Shown: positions 50,910-60,084 of the stretch, one piece after another
Layout of the letters: each line of letters begins with the position of its first letter
Numbering within the stretch: position 1 is the first letter of the stretch
Source of the DNA: Chloroflexota bacterium
Lineage (GTDB): Bacteria > Chloroflexota > UBA6077 > JACCZL01
DNA: 63,892 bases
Direction: 5' to 3'
Assembly (NCBI GenBank): GCA_020845495.1
Contig: JADLFM010000239.1
Span: 1 to 63,892, forward strand
Notes under the pieces: model-generated
The model's input: the letters and a program-made list of their open reading frames with translations, nothing else
Database searches by the model: none
What the model was told of the DNA's origin: nothing
Program-made: the position numbers and the translations under genes

Positions 50910-52763
50910 GTGGCTGACTCGGAGCAGGGAGCGCGGACGTTGCTCTCACAGTGGGCGCGGCGGGCTGCGCGCTTGTGGCAGACGGGCGAGGAGACATCGG
51001 CCGGGCTGACGTCGCAGGCGGCCCCGGCTGAGGCGCCGCCCGATGTGCCGCCGGTGACCCCAGAAATACCGACTGCCGTTCCCGGCCCCGCCGTCAGACC
51101 CGGCTCACCGCCGGAGGCCGTGCCGGCCGGACCGAAGGGGATGCCGAACTGGCGCGCCATCCTCGATACGGACCGTGAGTTGTGGGCCCGCTCGCTCGAG
51201 CGGGCCAAGGACGGCCCGGCCATCCTCATCGGGACCACCGTTGCTGGCTCGCCCGCCGTCGTGAACGTCGAGAGTCTCCTGGCTGTCGCGTTGACGCTAC
51301 GCGGCGCCCGGGTCCACGCGCTCCTCTGCGACCGAGCACTGCCGGCGTGCCTCCGCTGTGAGCCGAAGACAGTGCCCGATCCGGGAACGCTCGAACGCTA
51401 CGAGCTCCCCTCCACGATCTGCGATGGCTGTTACAGTCGAGGCGACTACACCTTCTCGCCGCTCGGACTGCCCCTGCATCGCCTGAGCGAGTTGTTGACC
51501 GACGACGAGCGACGTGCAGCGCGCGCCATCGCCGCCGACGTGCCGTTCGGTGCCATTCGCGACTTCCGCCTGGATGGGCTGGCCATCGGCGAGCACGCGT
51601 ACGCCGGCGCGCTCCGGTACTACGCCAGCGGCAACCTGGATGCCGAGCCGCAAGGCGAGATGGTCGCTCGACGCTATCTCGAAGGGGCGCTCCTGACCGC
51701 ATTCGCCGGACGGCGTCTGCTCGGCCTCGACCGTTTCAGCGCCGCGTGTTACAGCCACGGCATCTATGCGCCCCACGGCATCCTCAATCAGGTCTGCCTC
51801 GCGTCGGACGTACGGGTCGTGAACTGGGTCGTGGCGTACCGGAAGCGCTGCTTCGTGCTCAGCCATGGCGACACCTATCACCACACCTTGATGAGGGAGC
51901 CAGTCGCGGAGTGGGAAGACCTGCCCTGGAACGAGCAGATGGACGCCGAGATCATGGCCTACCTGCGGAGCCGCTGGGACGGTACGCGCGACTGGATCTA
52001 CTACCACGAGAAGCCAGATGAAGATGTCGTCACATTCGCTCGTGAGATCGGCCTGGACCTGAACCGGCCGATCCTCGGGCTGCTCACGAACGTGATGTGG
52101 GACGCCCAACTGCACTACCCGGCCAACGCCTTCCCGGACATGCTCGCCTGGGTGCTCGAAACGATCGAGTACGTTGGGCGGCGGCCTGACCTCCAGTTGC
52201 TGATTCGCGTGCACCCGGCCGAGATACGAGGCACTGTGCCCTCACGTCAGCCGATTGTGCCCGAGATTCGGCGGCGTTTCCCGGAGCTTCCCTCGAACGT
52301 CTTCATCATTCCGCCCGAGAGTCCCGTCAGCACCTACGCGGCGGTCGGACTGTGCGACGCGGTGACCATCTACGGAACCAAGACGGGCGTAGAACTGACC
52401 AGCATGGGCATCCCGACCATCGTGGCCGGCGAAGCCTGGATTCGCAACAAGGGGCTAACCCGCGACGCCCAGGACCCGGCGTCGTACTTCCGGATTCTGG
52501 ACGAGTTGCCGTTCCGGGCACGGATGCCCGAGCAGCAGGTCCAGCGAGCGCGGATGTACGCGTATCATTATTTCTTCCGCCGGATGATCCCGGTCCACAC
52601 GTTCGATCCCAACGCGCCAACCGGCCCGTTCACCGTTGCCGTCTCGTCGCTCGCGGACCTGTTGCCAGGACGCGACCCGGGCCTGGACGTCATCTGCGAT
52701 GGCATCATCACTGGAAGTTCGTTTGTCTATCCCACCGAGCGTCTCGGAGTTCTCGACGTCTGA
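50910..52763 (+). CDS. Capsule-synthesis (KpsC/LpsZ-like) GT-B protein with a cysteine cluster
   Basis: A 617-residue protein with an 80-residue disordered N-terminus (Pro/Ala/Glu-rich). From about residue 100 it resembles capsule-polysaccharide glycosyltransferases: CYSHGIYAPHGILNQVC, FVLSHGDTYHHTLM, LIRVHPAEIRGTVPSRQP and YGTKTGVELTSMGIPTIVAG are GT-B-like donor-site and capsule-synthesis features. Cys140, Cys147, Cys150, Cys171 and Cys174 form a compact cluster that could bind metal. GTG 50910 is favoured by the -10 box at 50870; ATG 50889 is possible. It opens the surface-glycan cluster. No membrane helix or signal peptide is visible. Confidence 0.72.
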   Translation: MADSEQGARTLLSQWARRAARLWQTGEETSAGLTSQAAPAEAPPDVPPVTPEIPTAVPGPAVRPGSPPEAVPAGPKGMPNWRAILDTDRELWARSLERAKDGPAILIGTTVAGSPAVVNVESLLAVALTLRGARVHALLCDRALPACLRCEPKTVPDPGTLERYELPSTICDGCYSRGDYTFSPLGLPLHRLSELLTDDERRAARAIAADVPFGAIRDFRLDGLAIGEHAYAGALRYYASGNLDAEPQGEMVARRYLEGALLTAFAGRRLLGLDRFSAACYSHGIYAPHGILNQVCLASDVRVVNWVVAYRKRCFVLSHGDTYHHTLMREPVAEWEDLPWNEQMDAEIMAYLRSRWDGTRDWIYYHEKPDEDVVTFAREIGLDLNRPILGLLTNVMWDAQLHYPANAFPDMLAWVLETIEYVGRRPDLQLLIRVHPAEIRGTVPSRQPIVPEIRRRFPELPSNVFIIPPESPVSTYAAVGLCDAVTIYGTKTGVELTSMGIPTIVAGEAWIRNKGLTRDAQDPASYFRILDELPFRARMPEQQVQRARMYAYHYFFRRMIPVHTFDPNAPTGPFTVAVSSLADLLPGRDPGLDVICDGIITGSSFVYPTERLGVLDV

Positions 52764-52848
52764 GCCAGCGATGCGTGTCGCGCCCGGCCTGAAGCGCTAC
52801 GAGAGCCATATGGTGGTTGGGTCGACACTCGTAACTGTCGTAGCACCG

Positions 52849-52883
52849 TGCGCTGCCGAGTCGGCAGCGCAGGGCGCTGTTTT
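52849..52883 (+). terminator. Probable terminator after the KpsC-like gene
   Basis: TGCGCTGCCGA (52849-52859) and TCGGCAGCGCA (52861-52871) are perfect inverted repeats, followed by GGGCGCTG and TTTT at 52880-52883. The T-run is slightly distant from the stem. Confidence 0.55.
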
Positions 52884-52975
52884 GTAGACTTGAGTCTGTC
52901 GCGGGTGGCCTGCCACACCGTGGCCGATCCGAGTCGCCGTCGGCCGGTCTGTGACCAGATGCCGCGGGAGCGTCT

Positions 52976-54610
52976 ATGAATCACTCGCCGCCGTCGAACG
53001 GTGCGCCGGTTGCTACCTCGGTCATGGCCGATGAGGTAACGCTACGCAGTCTCCACGCCGCCTTGCCGCTGGCGAGCGTCGATCCGGACTTCGGAGACCG
53101 CTTCGATCGCTTCGTCGGGCGGCTTCGCGAGGCCCGGCACCCGCTCGGTATCCGAGATCTTCGGACTGTCCACGATACCGGCCTCGACTTCGAGGTAGAC
53201 CTGGGAGATTCGGCGGGCTGCGAGTTGTACTACGGCCTCGTCCGACGGGCCTTCGACCGAACGCTCTTCCTGGCCATACTGCGGCCAGGCGACATAACGA
53301 TCGACGTTGGCGCTGGCTTCGGCCTGTTTGCCTTGCCGGCTGCGGCGCGCCTGGCGGCAAGCGGCACAGTCTACGCCCTGGAAGCGGATCCGGCGGCACG
53401 AGCGCTGCTGGAGGCGAACGCTCGGCGCAATCAGCTCACCGAGCGGCTCCAGAGCGTCGGCATCGCGGCGTCAGCAGGCGATGAGTTCGGCACACCCTTC
53501 TCCGAGTCACCGCCGGCTGCCAATGGCCACGCTACGATAGAGCGCGAGGATACCGCCTCCAGAACAAGCAGACCGCGTGACGGCCGGCCGACGGAGATCA
53601 ACCTCGTAGCAGCCGTCGACGGCCTGGGCGTCGAGGCCCTGGACGTGCTACGGATTGCCGACCTCCCGACGACGGTAGCCGTGTCGGTGCTGCGAGCTAC
53701 GGCGACACGCCTGCGCCACGCAGCGGACCCGCTGATCCTCTGGCAACTCGAGACGGCACGTGCGGCCAGCCGCGTGCTGGTACGCGCAGCCCTCGACGAC
53801 CTGGCGGATGCTGGTTTCGCACCATGGATCGTGGACCGAGCCGCTAGAACGGTGCGGTTTTGGCAGTCTGATGCACTCGACGATACGCCTGGGTCTCCAG
53901 AGCCGAAGACACTCGTGCTCGTCCATCACGGCGGTGCGCGCGAGTCGCTCCTCCGGACAGTCCGGGACGCGGCCGAAATCGGGCACGATCTGTCGGGCGC
54001 GATCGAATCGATTGAAGGGGCGCCTGCCACAGCGGCGGCGCTGACACCGATGCTGACAGCCGTCGCGGTGTCAGCGCTGCGTGATCTGGACCGGATGGCA
54101 TCGGCGCTTCACGCCCGGCTGGTGGCAGACAGCCTCAGTCCGCAGGCGGCCGGAGTGCCAGACGCGACGGCCGCGCCGCATCTGGACCATGCGGCCAGGA
54201 AGCGGATCGCCGATCTCCAACTCGCCGTCGACCGCGAGATTGCACTCCGCAAGAAGGCTGAAGGGCGGGCGGCTGAGACGGCCTGGGAGGCGTCACGGCG
54301 GACACGAGCCGAAGCGCAGATGGCCGAGCTCGAACGGGAAGTGAGCCGGCTGGCAGTATTCGAGGAGCAGGTGCCAGACCTGGAAGCGCACATCAGGTAC
54401 CTCGAGGATCGGGTGCGCCAGTTCGACGAGGACGTCCGCCAGATGACTGCCGAGAGCGAACAGCGACTGCGCGAGGCGCGCGCACTTCGCCGTGAGGTGA
54501 AGGACTTGCGTTCACGGCGCGAGGTCGCGGTCGGTCAGTGGCTGCGGAGTGCGGCGCGGCGTGACGGTCCGGCGGATGCGGCAGGCCGTCAGACCGATCG
54601 GCGAGAATGA
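52976..54610 (+). CDS. FkbM-like SAM methyltransferase with long C-terminal coiled coil
   Basis: A 544-residue two-part protein. Residues about 60-290 form a class I methyltransferase of the FkbM type: ITIDVGAGFGLFALPAA at 107-121 is SAM motif I, and VYALEADPAARALLEANARR contains the acidic residue that binds the ribose. A middle region links to an Ala/Glu/Arg-rich coiled coil from about 400 to 525 (RIADLQLAVDREIALRKKAE and following). Methyltransferases with coiled-coil rulers regulate chain length in some O-antigens, but that role here is only an inference. ATG 52976 follows GGGAGCGTCT. It is separated from the KpsC-like gene by a terminator. Confidence 0.75.
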   Translation: MNHSPPSNGAPVATSVMADEVTLRSLHAALPLASVDPDFGDRFDRFVGRLREARHPLGIRDLRTVHDTGLDFEVDLGDSAGCELYYGLVRRAFDRTLFLAILRPGDITIDVGAGFGLFALPAAARLAASGTVYALEADPAARALLEANARRNQLTERLQSVGIAASAGDEFGTPFSESPPAANGHATIEREDTASRTSRPRDGRPTEINLVAAVDGLGVEALDVLRIADLPTTVAVSVLRATATRLRHAADPLILWQLETARAASRVLVRAALDDLADAGFAPWIVDRAARTVRFWQSDALDDTPGSPEPKTLVLVHHGGARESLLRTVRDAAEIGHDLSGAIESIEGAPATAAALTPMLTAVAVSALRDLDRMASALHARLVADSLSPQAAGVPDATAAPHLDHAARKRIADLQLAVDREIALRKKAEGRAAETAWEASRRTRAEAQMAELEREVSRLAVFEEQVPDLEAHIRYLEDRVRQFDEDVRQMTAESEQRLREARALRREVKDLRSRREVAVGQWLRSAARRDGPADAAGRQTDRRE

Positions 54611-54667
54611 TCCAGCCGGAGGGACTTCCGACCGCCCTCACGGCTGGTTTGGGTGGATGTGGCTGTC

Positions 54668-54676
54668 TGGTACAAT
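54668..54676 (+). promoter_or_regulatory. Extended -10 promoter of the epimerase gene
   Basis: TGGTACAAT contains the extended TGN motif and the hexamer TACAAT (54671-54676). The leader of about 88 nt holds a hairpin at 54731-54749. A TTTGGG at 54648-54653 could serve as a weak -35. Confidence 0.55.
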
Positions 54677-54730
54677 CGCGCGCCGCGGCGACGAGTCAGG
54701 TCGCGCGCAAATTCTGGAGCATGGGCTCCT

Positions 54731-54749
54731 CTGCCGATTACATCGGCAG
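54731..54749 (+). other. Perfect leader hairpin before the epimerase gene
   Basis: CTGCCGAT (54731-54738) and ATCGGCAG (54742-54749) pair completely with a 3-nt loop, 21 nt before the GTG start. The element may stabilise the 5' end or control translation. No T-run follows, so it is not a terminator. Confidence 0.5.
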
Positions 54750-54770
54750 GATCGTTTCGGTGGGTAGTAC

Positions 54771-55694
54771 GTGCTAATCGTCGTTACGGGCGCCAGCGGG
54801 TTCGTGGGCAGGCACGTCTCGGCGTTCCTGACGGCCAGGAGTCACGAGGTGATTCGTGCGGCCAGGCCAGGCCCTGACCGCACTGGTGTCGTACCGCTCG
54901 AAGCAGGTGCCCGCGCCTTGCGCGAGGCGCTGCGCCGACGGCCGGACGTCCTGATCCATGCGGCCGGAACGGCGCAGGTGAGCGAATCCTTCGACGACCC
55001 TTGCGCCGACTTCGCCAGCAATGTCGACCTGTACCTCGACGTGCTGGAAGCCGTCCGCGATACTGCACCCAGGTGTCGGGTGGCGCTGGTATCGAGCGCG
55101 GCGGTGTACGGCGATCCCCAGGTGCTCCCCATCGGTGAGGATGCGCCGATTGCACCGGTCTCACCGTATGGTCACCACAAGGCGATCGCCGAGCAACTTG
55201 GCGTGATGTACCACCAGGTCTTCGGGCTGGCGACCTGTTCGGCGCGGATCTTTTCGGCGTATGGCCGCGGCCTTCGCCGTCAGGTGGTCTACGATGCGAT
55301 TCAGAAGTTCCAGACAGCACATGCGGGTGCGCCCGCCGTCTTTCGAGGCACCGGCGATGAGGCCCGAGACTTCATCCACGTCGAGGATGTCGCGCGTGGG
55401 ATCGACACGCTGGTGCGCGGTGCTGACTGGACGGGTGAAGCGTACAATCTGGCGTCCGGTGAGGCGACGAGCATCGCCGATCTGGTCGCCACGATCCGCG
55501 ACGAACTGGGTAGCCAGGCGCCGGTTGTGTTCGACGGCCTGGCTGCGCGCGGGTATCCGCTCGTCTGGCGTGCAGACGTGAGCCGCTTACAACGGCTTGG
55601 ATTTGTGCCGGCCTGGAACTTGCGCCGCGGAATCGGCGACGTGGCCGCGCACTGGACCGCCGATCACGCCGCGCTCGCGGGCGGTCATGTGTGA
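54771..55694 (+). CDS. NAD-dependent sugar epimerase/dehydratase
   Basis: An extended SDR of 307 residues. The cofactor motif GASGFVG is at 7-13, Ser108/109 and Tyr133-x3-Lys137 (SPYGHHK) form the catalytic set, and RDFIHVEDVARGI is the conserved C-terminal nucleotide-sugar region. It would epimerise or dehydrate a nucleotide-activated sugar for the surface-glycan cluster. Compared with classical GalE at about 340 residues it is slightly short, and the specificity is open. The GTG at 54771 is preceded by GGTGGGTAG. Confidence 0.88.
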   Translation: MLIVVTGASGFVGRHVSAFLTARSHEVIRAARPGPDRTGVVPLEAGARALREALRRRPDVLIHAAGTAQVSESFDDPCADFASNVDLYLDVLEAVRDTAPRCRVALVSSAAVYGDPQVLPIGEDAPIAPVSPYGHHKAIAEQLGVMYHQVFGLATCSARIFSAYGRGLRRQVVYDAIQKFQTAHAGAPAVFRGTGDEARDFIHVEDVARGIDTLVRGADWTGEAYNLASGEATSIADLVATIRDELGSQAPVVFDGLAARGYPLVWRADVSRLQRLGFVPAWNLRRGIGDVAAHWTADHAALAGGHV

Positions 55695-55886
55695 CCGCCG
55701 GGCGTGTGGCGCGAATGGTCGCAGTGGCGAGGGAGCACCCCTGACGAACGTGCGGTCATGATGACACCGCCGCCACGACGAGCCAGCAGATGAGTCGAAG
55801 ACGTACGTACAACGATTCGGCCGCTTGACCGGTGACCGCGCCGACCGGTGGCCGCGCCTGACCGGCGGGCCGACCTAGGAGGAACG

Positions 55887-56687
55887 ATGCAGATTGCCGA
55901 ACCGACCGCCGAGCTAGCCTGGCCGGTCCCGGACTTCCCGCCGGCCCCGAGAGCCGCGCGCACGACCGTCGAAGGCGTCGAGGAATGGTACTACCCGGTC
56001 CTCGCAACGGCCGACATGATCGGCAAGAAGGCGGCCGACCCTGGGACGGTTCGGGTCGTCCTGGCGCTCTACCAGATGCTCGAAGAGGATGACTACATCA
56101 GGACGCTGAAGACGTACTACGTGGCCGGCCTCGAGCGCTTCGGTGACGCCTGGCAGTACGCCGACCTGGTGACAGCAGCCTACGCGGCGGCCGAGGTCAT
56201 CCGGCCCGAAGCGTATCTGGAGATCGGGGTCCGGCGGGGGCGGAGCATGGCGGCCGTGGCGCTGGCGGCGCCGACCTGTCGCTTCGTCGGGTTCGATCGT
56301 TGGACCCAGAACTACGCCGGTATGCCGAATCCGGGCGAGGAATTCGTCCGTAGCGAACTAGCGCGGGTTGGGCACCGCGGCGAGGCCGAGTTTATCTCCG
56401 GCAATAGCCATCAGACCGTGCCAGCCTATCTCGACGCGCATCCCGATGCCTACTTCGACATGATCACCGTCGACGGGGACCACTCGAATCTGGGAGCGGC
56501 CCAGGACATCGCCTGCGTGCTCCCGCGTCTCAAGGTCGGCGGTGCGATGCTGTTCGACGACATCTCGCACTTCAAGCACACACTGGTCGACGTCTGGCGG
56601 CACTACTTCGCCAACAACCCGCGCTTTAGCGCCTGGGAGTTCCCAGATCTCGGCTACGGCGTCGGCGTTGCCATTCGCCGGTTCTGA
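55887..56687 (+). CDS. Class I SAM-dependent methyltransferase (Methyltransf_24-like)
   Basis: A 266-residue methyltransferase. An N-terminal helical region of about 105 residues precedes AYLEIGVRRGRSMAAVALA, SAM motif I at about 111-117. FVGFDRWTQNYAGMPNPGEE follows, and FDMITVDGDHSNLGAAQDI is the motif II region typical of Methyltransf_24. AGGAGGA 6 nt before ATG 55887 sets the start. It probably methylates a sugar or glycan in the cluster, being directly followed by GT4 and GT2 genes. Confidence 0.82.
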   Translation: MQIAEPTAELAWPVPDFPPAPRAARTTVEGVEEWYYPVLATADMIGKKAADPGTVRVVLALYQMLEEDDYIRTLKTYYVAGLERFGDAWQYADLVTAAYAAAEVIRPEAYLEIGVRRGRSMAAVALAAPTCRFVGFDRWTQNYAGMPNPGEEFVRSELARVGHRGEAEFISGNSHQTVPAYLDAHPDAYFDMITVDGDHSNLGAAQDIACVLPRLKVGGAMLFDDISHFKHTLVDVWRHYFANNPRFSAWEFPDLGYGVGVAIRRF

Positions 56688-56704
56688 GAGGTAGGCGACA
56701 GGCG

Positions 56705-58309
56705 GTGACAGGTCACGTGATGATGACGACGGGCAACGCCATCGCGGGGAGCGCCATCGCGGGGAGCGCCGGGTCCGCTGGAGTGGGAGCGGCTGGGATG
56801 GCTCGTCAGGCGAGTGCCAGGATTGCGGGGACGGCCAACGCGCTGGCGTCGTCTGGACGCCGGCTGCGGCTCGGGCTCGCGCTACGATCGAGCACCGCCT
56901 GGGCCGGTGGCCATCACTACGTGCTGTCATGGATCGACGCGCTGGCAGCCCTGCCGGAGCCTGAGCGGCCGGAAGTCTTCCTGCTCTGGACGACGGCCGA
57001 GGCACGTGTCGACGCCGAGGCACGTGCCGCTGACGTGACTGGCCACGCGCACCTGGCCGAGGCCGCTCGTCTCGGCATCGACTTCGTGTTTCCCGTCAAG
57101 GAGATCCCAGAGGCGCCGTCGGGTGTGCCGTGGGGCGGGTGGATCGTCGACTGGCAGCAACGGCATCTCCCGGCGATGTTCGACGCATCCGAACACGTTA
57201 TGCGGGAGCTTCGGTACCGGGTGATGCTAGACGCGGCGCCGGTCGTGGCCCACAGTAGCGATCAGGCTCGGCAAGACACCCTTCGCTGGGTACCGGAGGG
57301 AACGGCCGTCCCGGCGGTGCTCCATTTCCGGGCCACGCTCGACCCAGACACGCTGGCTGACGATCCGCAAGCCGCGCGGCAGCGGTACGGACTTCCACCA
57401 CGCTACGCCATCGTCTGCAACCAGTGGTACCGCCACAAGAATCATCCGATCGTGGTCGAAGCGCTCGGCCTGCTGCGGGCACGAGGTATCTCGATCCCCT
57501 GTGTCTTTACTGGCCGTGCTGAGGATCACCGTTGGCCCGACTACGGCCCCTCGATTGAGCGGCGGGTCGCCGATCTGGGGCTGGAAGACACGGTACGGCT
57601 CGTGGGTTCGGTGCCGCGCGTCGATCAAGTCCTGCTCGTCCGTGCCGCCGCGCTGGTGATTCAGCCAAGCTTCTTCGAGGGCTGGAGCACCATCGTCGAG
57701 GAGGGGCGTGCGCTCGGGAAGCCGATGCTCCTGTCGGACATCCCGGTTCACCGCGAGCAGTCCCCGCCGGACAGCCGTTTCTTCGATCCGCACGATCCGG
57801 CTGCTCTGGCCGACGCCCTCGAACTGGTGTGGGGAGCCGGTGCGTCCGCCGACCCGGTCCGGGAGCGTGCCGCTCTCGGCGAGCACGCTCGGCTTCGGGC
57901 CGAGGCCGGCCGCGCGCTCCTTGCCCTCGCGCAGGAAGGGATCACTCGCTTCGACCCCGATCGTCACGATCCAGCGCGCGTTCTCACCTGCCTGATGCGT
58001 GAGGCGGCGCACCTGGGGCCGGAAGGCGGGCGGACCCGCGACTTCGTGACCGAAGCCGTACGGGTGTGGTTCAGCCATCATCCCTGGCGGCTACCAGGCT
58101 TCGCCGCCGACGTGTTGGAGAGCGATGCTCCCGTGCGCGCGTGGGCGCGCTCGGCGATCCTGCCGGCTCTTGCCCGTCATGCCACGGCGGCCTGGCGCGC
58201 GGCAGACGAGGAAGATACGTGCCGACCAGTCTGGTGGGATCCCGCCGTCATCGACGTGGTCCGCGATCTCGCTTCCCTCACCGGCGCACCGTCCGTATCG
58301 GTGTCCTGA
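56705..58309 (+). CDS. GT4-like glycosyltransferase
   Basis: A GT-B glycosyltransferase of about 534 residues. The first 45 residues include an Ala/Gly/Ser stretch from two copies of a 15-bp repeat (56738-56767), and the true start may be downstream, for example ATG 56720. The C-terminal Rossmann domain has ICNQWYRHKNHPIVVEALGL, LVGSVPRVDQVLLVRAAALV and PSFFEGWSTIVEEGRALGKP, the E-x7-E donor-binding pattern of GT4. The C-terminal 130 residues extend beyond the domain. It lies 17 nt after the methyltransferase. Confidence 0.78.
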   Translation: MTGHVMMTTGNAIAGSAIAGSAGSAGVGAAGMARQASARIAGTANALASSGRRLRLGLALRSSTAWAGGHHYVLSWIDALAALPEPERPEVFLLWTTAEARVDAEARAADVTGHAHLAEAARLGIDFVFPVKEIPEAPSGVPWGGWIVDWQQRHLPAMFDASEHVMRELRYRVMLDAAPVVAHSSDQARQDTLRWVPEGTAVPAVLHFRATLDPDTLADDPQAARQRYGLPPRYAIVCNQWYRHKNHPIVVEALGLLRARGISIPCVFTGRAEDHRWPDYGPSIERRVADLGLEDTVRLVGSVPRVDQVLLVRAAALVIQPSFFEGWSTIVEEGRALGKPMLLSDIPVHREQSPPDSRFFDPHDPAALADALELVWGAGASADPVRERAALGEHARLRAEAGRALLALAQEGITRFDPDRHDPARVLTCLMREAAHLGPEGGRTRDFVTEAVRVWFSHHPWRLPGFAADVLESDAPVRAWARSAILPALARHATAAWRAADEEDTCRPVWWDPAVIDVVRDLASLTGAPSVSVS

Positions 58310-58339
58310 TCACACCTTTCGCCGAGGATTCGCTCCACG

Positions 58340-59269
58340 ATGCGTCTCTCTGTTGTCCTGGGAACCTATAACCGCCGCGAGCAACTCCTGCGCTGCCTCG
58401 AAAGCATCTTCGCCCAGACGCGCACGCCGGTCAAAGTGTACGTGACCGATGCTGGCTCGACGGACGGGACCGTCGACCTGCTCCGAGAGCGCGCCTCCGA
58501 TCGGTTCATACCGGTCCTTGTGGGCGAGAAACTCGGGCAAGCGCGAGCCTACAATGACGTCTTCCGGATCGTCGACACGCCGTACGTGGCGTGGCTGAGC
58601 GACGACAACGTGGTGGTGAACCGCTCGCTCGACGTTGCAGTGCGGATTCTCGACCGAGCGCGACGGGTCGGAATGGTCGGGCTGAAGGTCCGGGACAGGA
58701 TCGGGCCATTCGTCGATGCGCCGTACCTCGGAGCGGTCTCGAAGCTCGGCGTCCTGAACGTCAATCAGGGGGTGCTGCGCACCTCCGTACTCCAGGGTGT
58801 TGGCGGCTTCAGCGAGGCGTTCCGGGACTACGGGATCGACCCGGACCTGACGGCGAAGGTGTTATTCAGCGGCTACGACGTGGTGTACACGCGTGGCGTC
58901 GCGATCCATCACTATCGCAACTGGTCAGGTGGGGCGAAAATCACGCCGGCCGAGCGCGAGCGCCAGAAGCGCTTCATGGCGATGTACGAGCGAAAGTGGG
59001 GCTCCCTCGTCGACGACGACCCGATCTGGCGGGCCAAAAAGCGCCTCTGGGTCGAGATGCAGCGCCGGCTCGGCGTCAACATCAACTCGCATCGCTACAT
59101 TCTGGGCCAGGTCTGCCGCGACTGGTGCAACATTCTGACGGCGCGCTATATCAGCCCGCTCGATCCGCTCCTGACGGCTGGCCGGCCGTACCACCTGGTG
59201 CAGCGCGTCCCCCGCAACAGGCGGCTGCGCGCGCTCCCACCAGAGCCGGCGCTCGAAACGGTCGCCTGA
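58340..59269 (+). CDS. GT2 family glycosyltransferase
   Basis: A 309-residue GT-A enzyme. LSVVLGTYNRREQLLRCLES starts the fold, TDAGSTDGT is the first nucleotide loop, and PYVAWLSDDNVVVN contains the DxD-type metal motif. GVGGFSEAFRDYGIDPDLTA is the family's acceptor-side block. No membrane helix is present, so it is a cytoplasmic or peripheral sugar transferase for the glycan cluster. It starts 30 nt after the GT4 gene and ends convergently with the DUF350-like gene. Confidence 0.85.
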   Translation: MRLSVVLGTYNRREQLLRCLESIFAQTRTPVKVYVTDAGSTDGTVDLLRERASDRFIPVLVGEKLGQARAYNDVFRIVDTPYVAWLSDDNVVVNRSLDVAVRILDRARRVGMVGLKVRDRIGPFVDAPYLGAVSKLGVLNVNQGVLRTSVLQGVGGFSEAFRDYGIDPDLTAKVLFSGYDVVYTRGVAIHHYRNWSGGAKITPAERERQKRFMAMYERKWGSLVDDDPIWRAKKRLWVEMQRRLGVNINSHRYILGQVCRDWCNILTARYISPLDPLLTAGRPYHLVQRVPRNRRLRALPPEPALETVA

Positions 59270-59301
59270 GCGCGAGTCTGGGCGACTGACCCGGCCCCTG
59301 G

Positions 59302-59769
59302 CTAGAAAATGCGGAAGACCACCAGTAGCGAGACACCGAGGTAGGTGAGGCCAGACACAGCCGCAACGCTGGTGTTGTGGTCCAGGATCAGTTCTTCCCT
59401 CACCCGGGTCGGTGTCAGGCCGAATAGCAGCCAGTTGATGATGTACAGCAGGACGAAGGAGACGATCTGGCCGTAGAGCACCCAGGCCAGCATGAACGCG
59501 ACCCGATCGGAGAACGTCGGATCCCAGATGGGGGTGATGCTCTGACGGTTCGCGACGCCGACGAGCGCGCACACTGAAGCAAAGAGGGCGCCAGTCAGGA
59601 TCCCATAGCTGGCCGAGTTCTTATCGACGACCTCCTTGCGAATGCGGGGCCAGCTTTGCCCGAGGATGATCATGGTCGCCAGAACGGAGAGCACCAGGCT
59701 AATGACGGCTCCGAAGACGACCATACCGGTGGTGTAGCCAACGTCGTTGATCCAGGTATCCATCGACAT
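59302..59769 (-). CDS. DUF350-like inner membrane protein
   Basis: A 155-residue protein with four hydrophobic helices arranged as two similar pairs. Each pair is linked to a motif of the form R-K/E-E-x2-D-x-N (PRIRKEVVDKNSASYGILTG and VREELILDHNTSVAAVSGLT), the internal duplication that characterises DUF350 (YjfL-like) proteins. AAGGAGAG precedes ATG 59769. DUF350 genes often accompany PspA-like and other envelope-stress genes; no PspA homologue is visible here. It is followed by a convergent GT2 gene. Confidence 0.72.
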   Translation of the reverse strand: MSMDTWINDVGYTTGMVVFGAVISLVLSVLATMIILGQSWPRIRKEVVDKNSASYGILTGALFASVCALVGVANRQSITPIWDPTFSDRVAFMLAWVLYGQIVSFVLLYIINWLLFGLTPTRVREELILDHNTSVAAVSGLTYLGVSLLVVFRIF

Positions 59770-60084
59770 GTGTCGCTCTCCTTGCTGTTGGGTTCGTGGC
59801 TCGGCGCAAAGATGGGTTCGTGGTTTAGCCCGAGCTTAGGGTTTGGCTCTACGGAAGACCGGCCGGTCAGATCGTTGGGCGGCGCTGGTGCCTCGCCACG
59901 GACACGGCCGCTAGCTCCTTCGATGAGGGTTGATCCTTCAAGGAGGGTTACGGGGGAGGGGTGCACCTGTCGCGGTACGGGCGAAATCCCGGCGCGGGAG
60001 CCGGGACAGTAGTAGCGCCGACGTGCCGGTGCTCGTCGTGGCCGCCGGGCCTGACGGAATCGCGGGCCGAACTGCCGAGATATC
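59770..60084. other. 315-nt gap between the DUF350-like and methyltransferase-like genes
   Basis: No credible ORF is present. Two imperfect copies of GGGTTCGTGGNTNRGC occur around 59790 and 59815, and a cluster of GAGGGTTGAT/GGAGGGTTAC repeats lies near 59925-59952. No clear promoter or terminator is visible. Confidence 0.35.
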
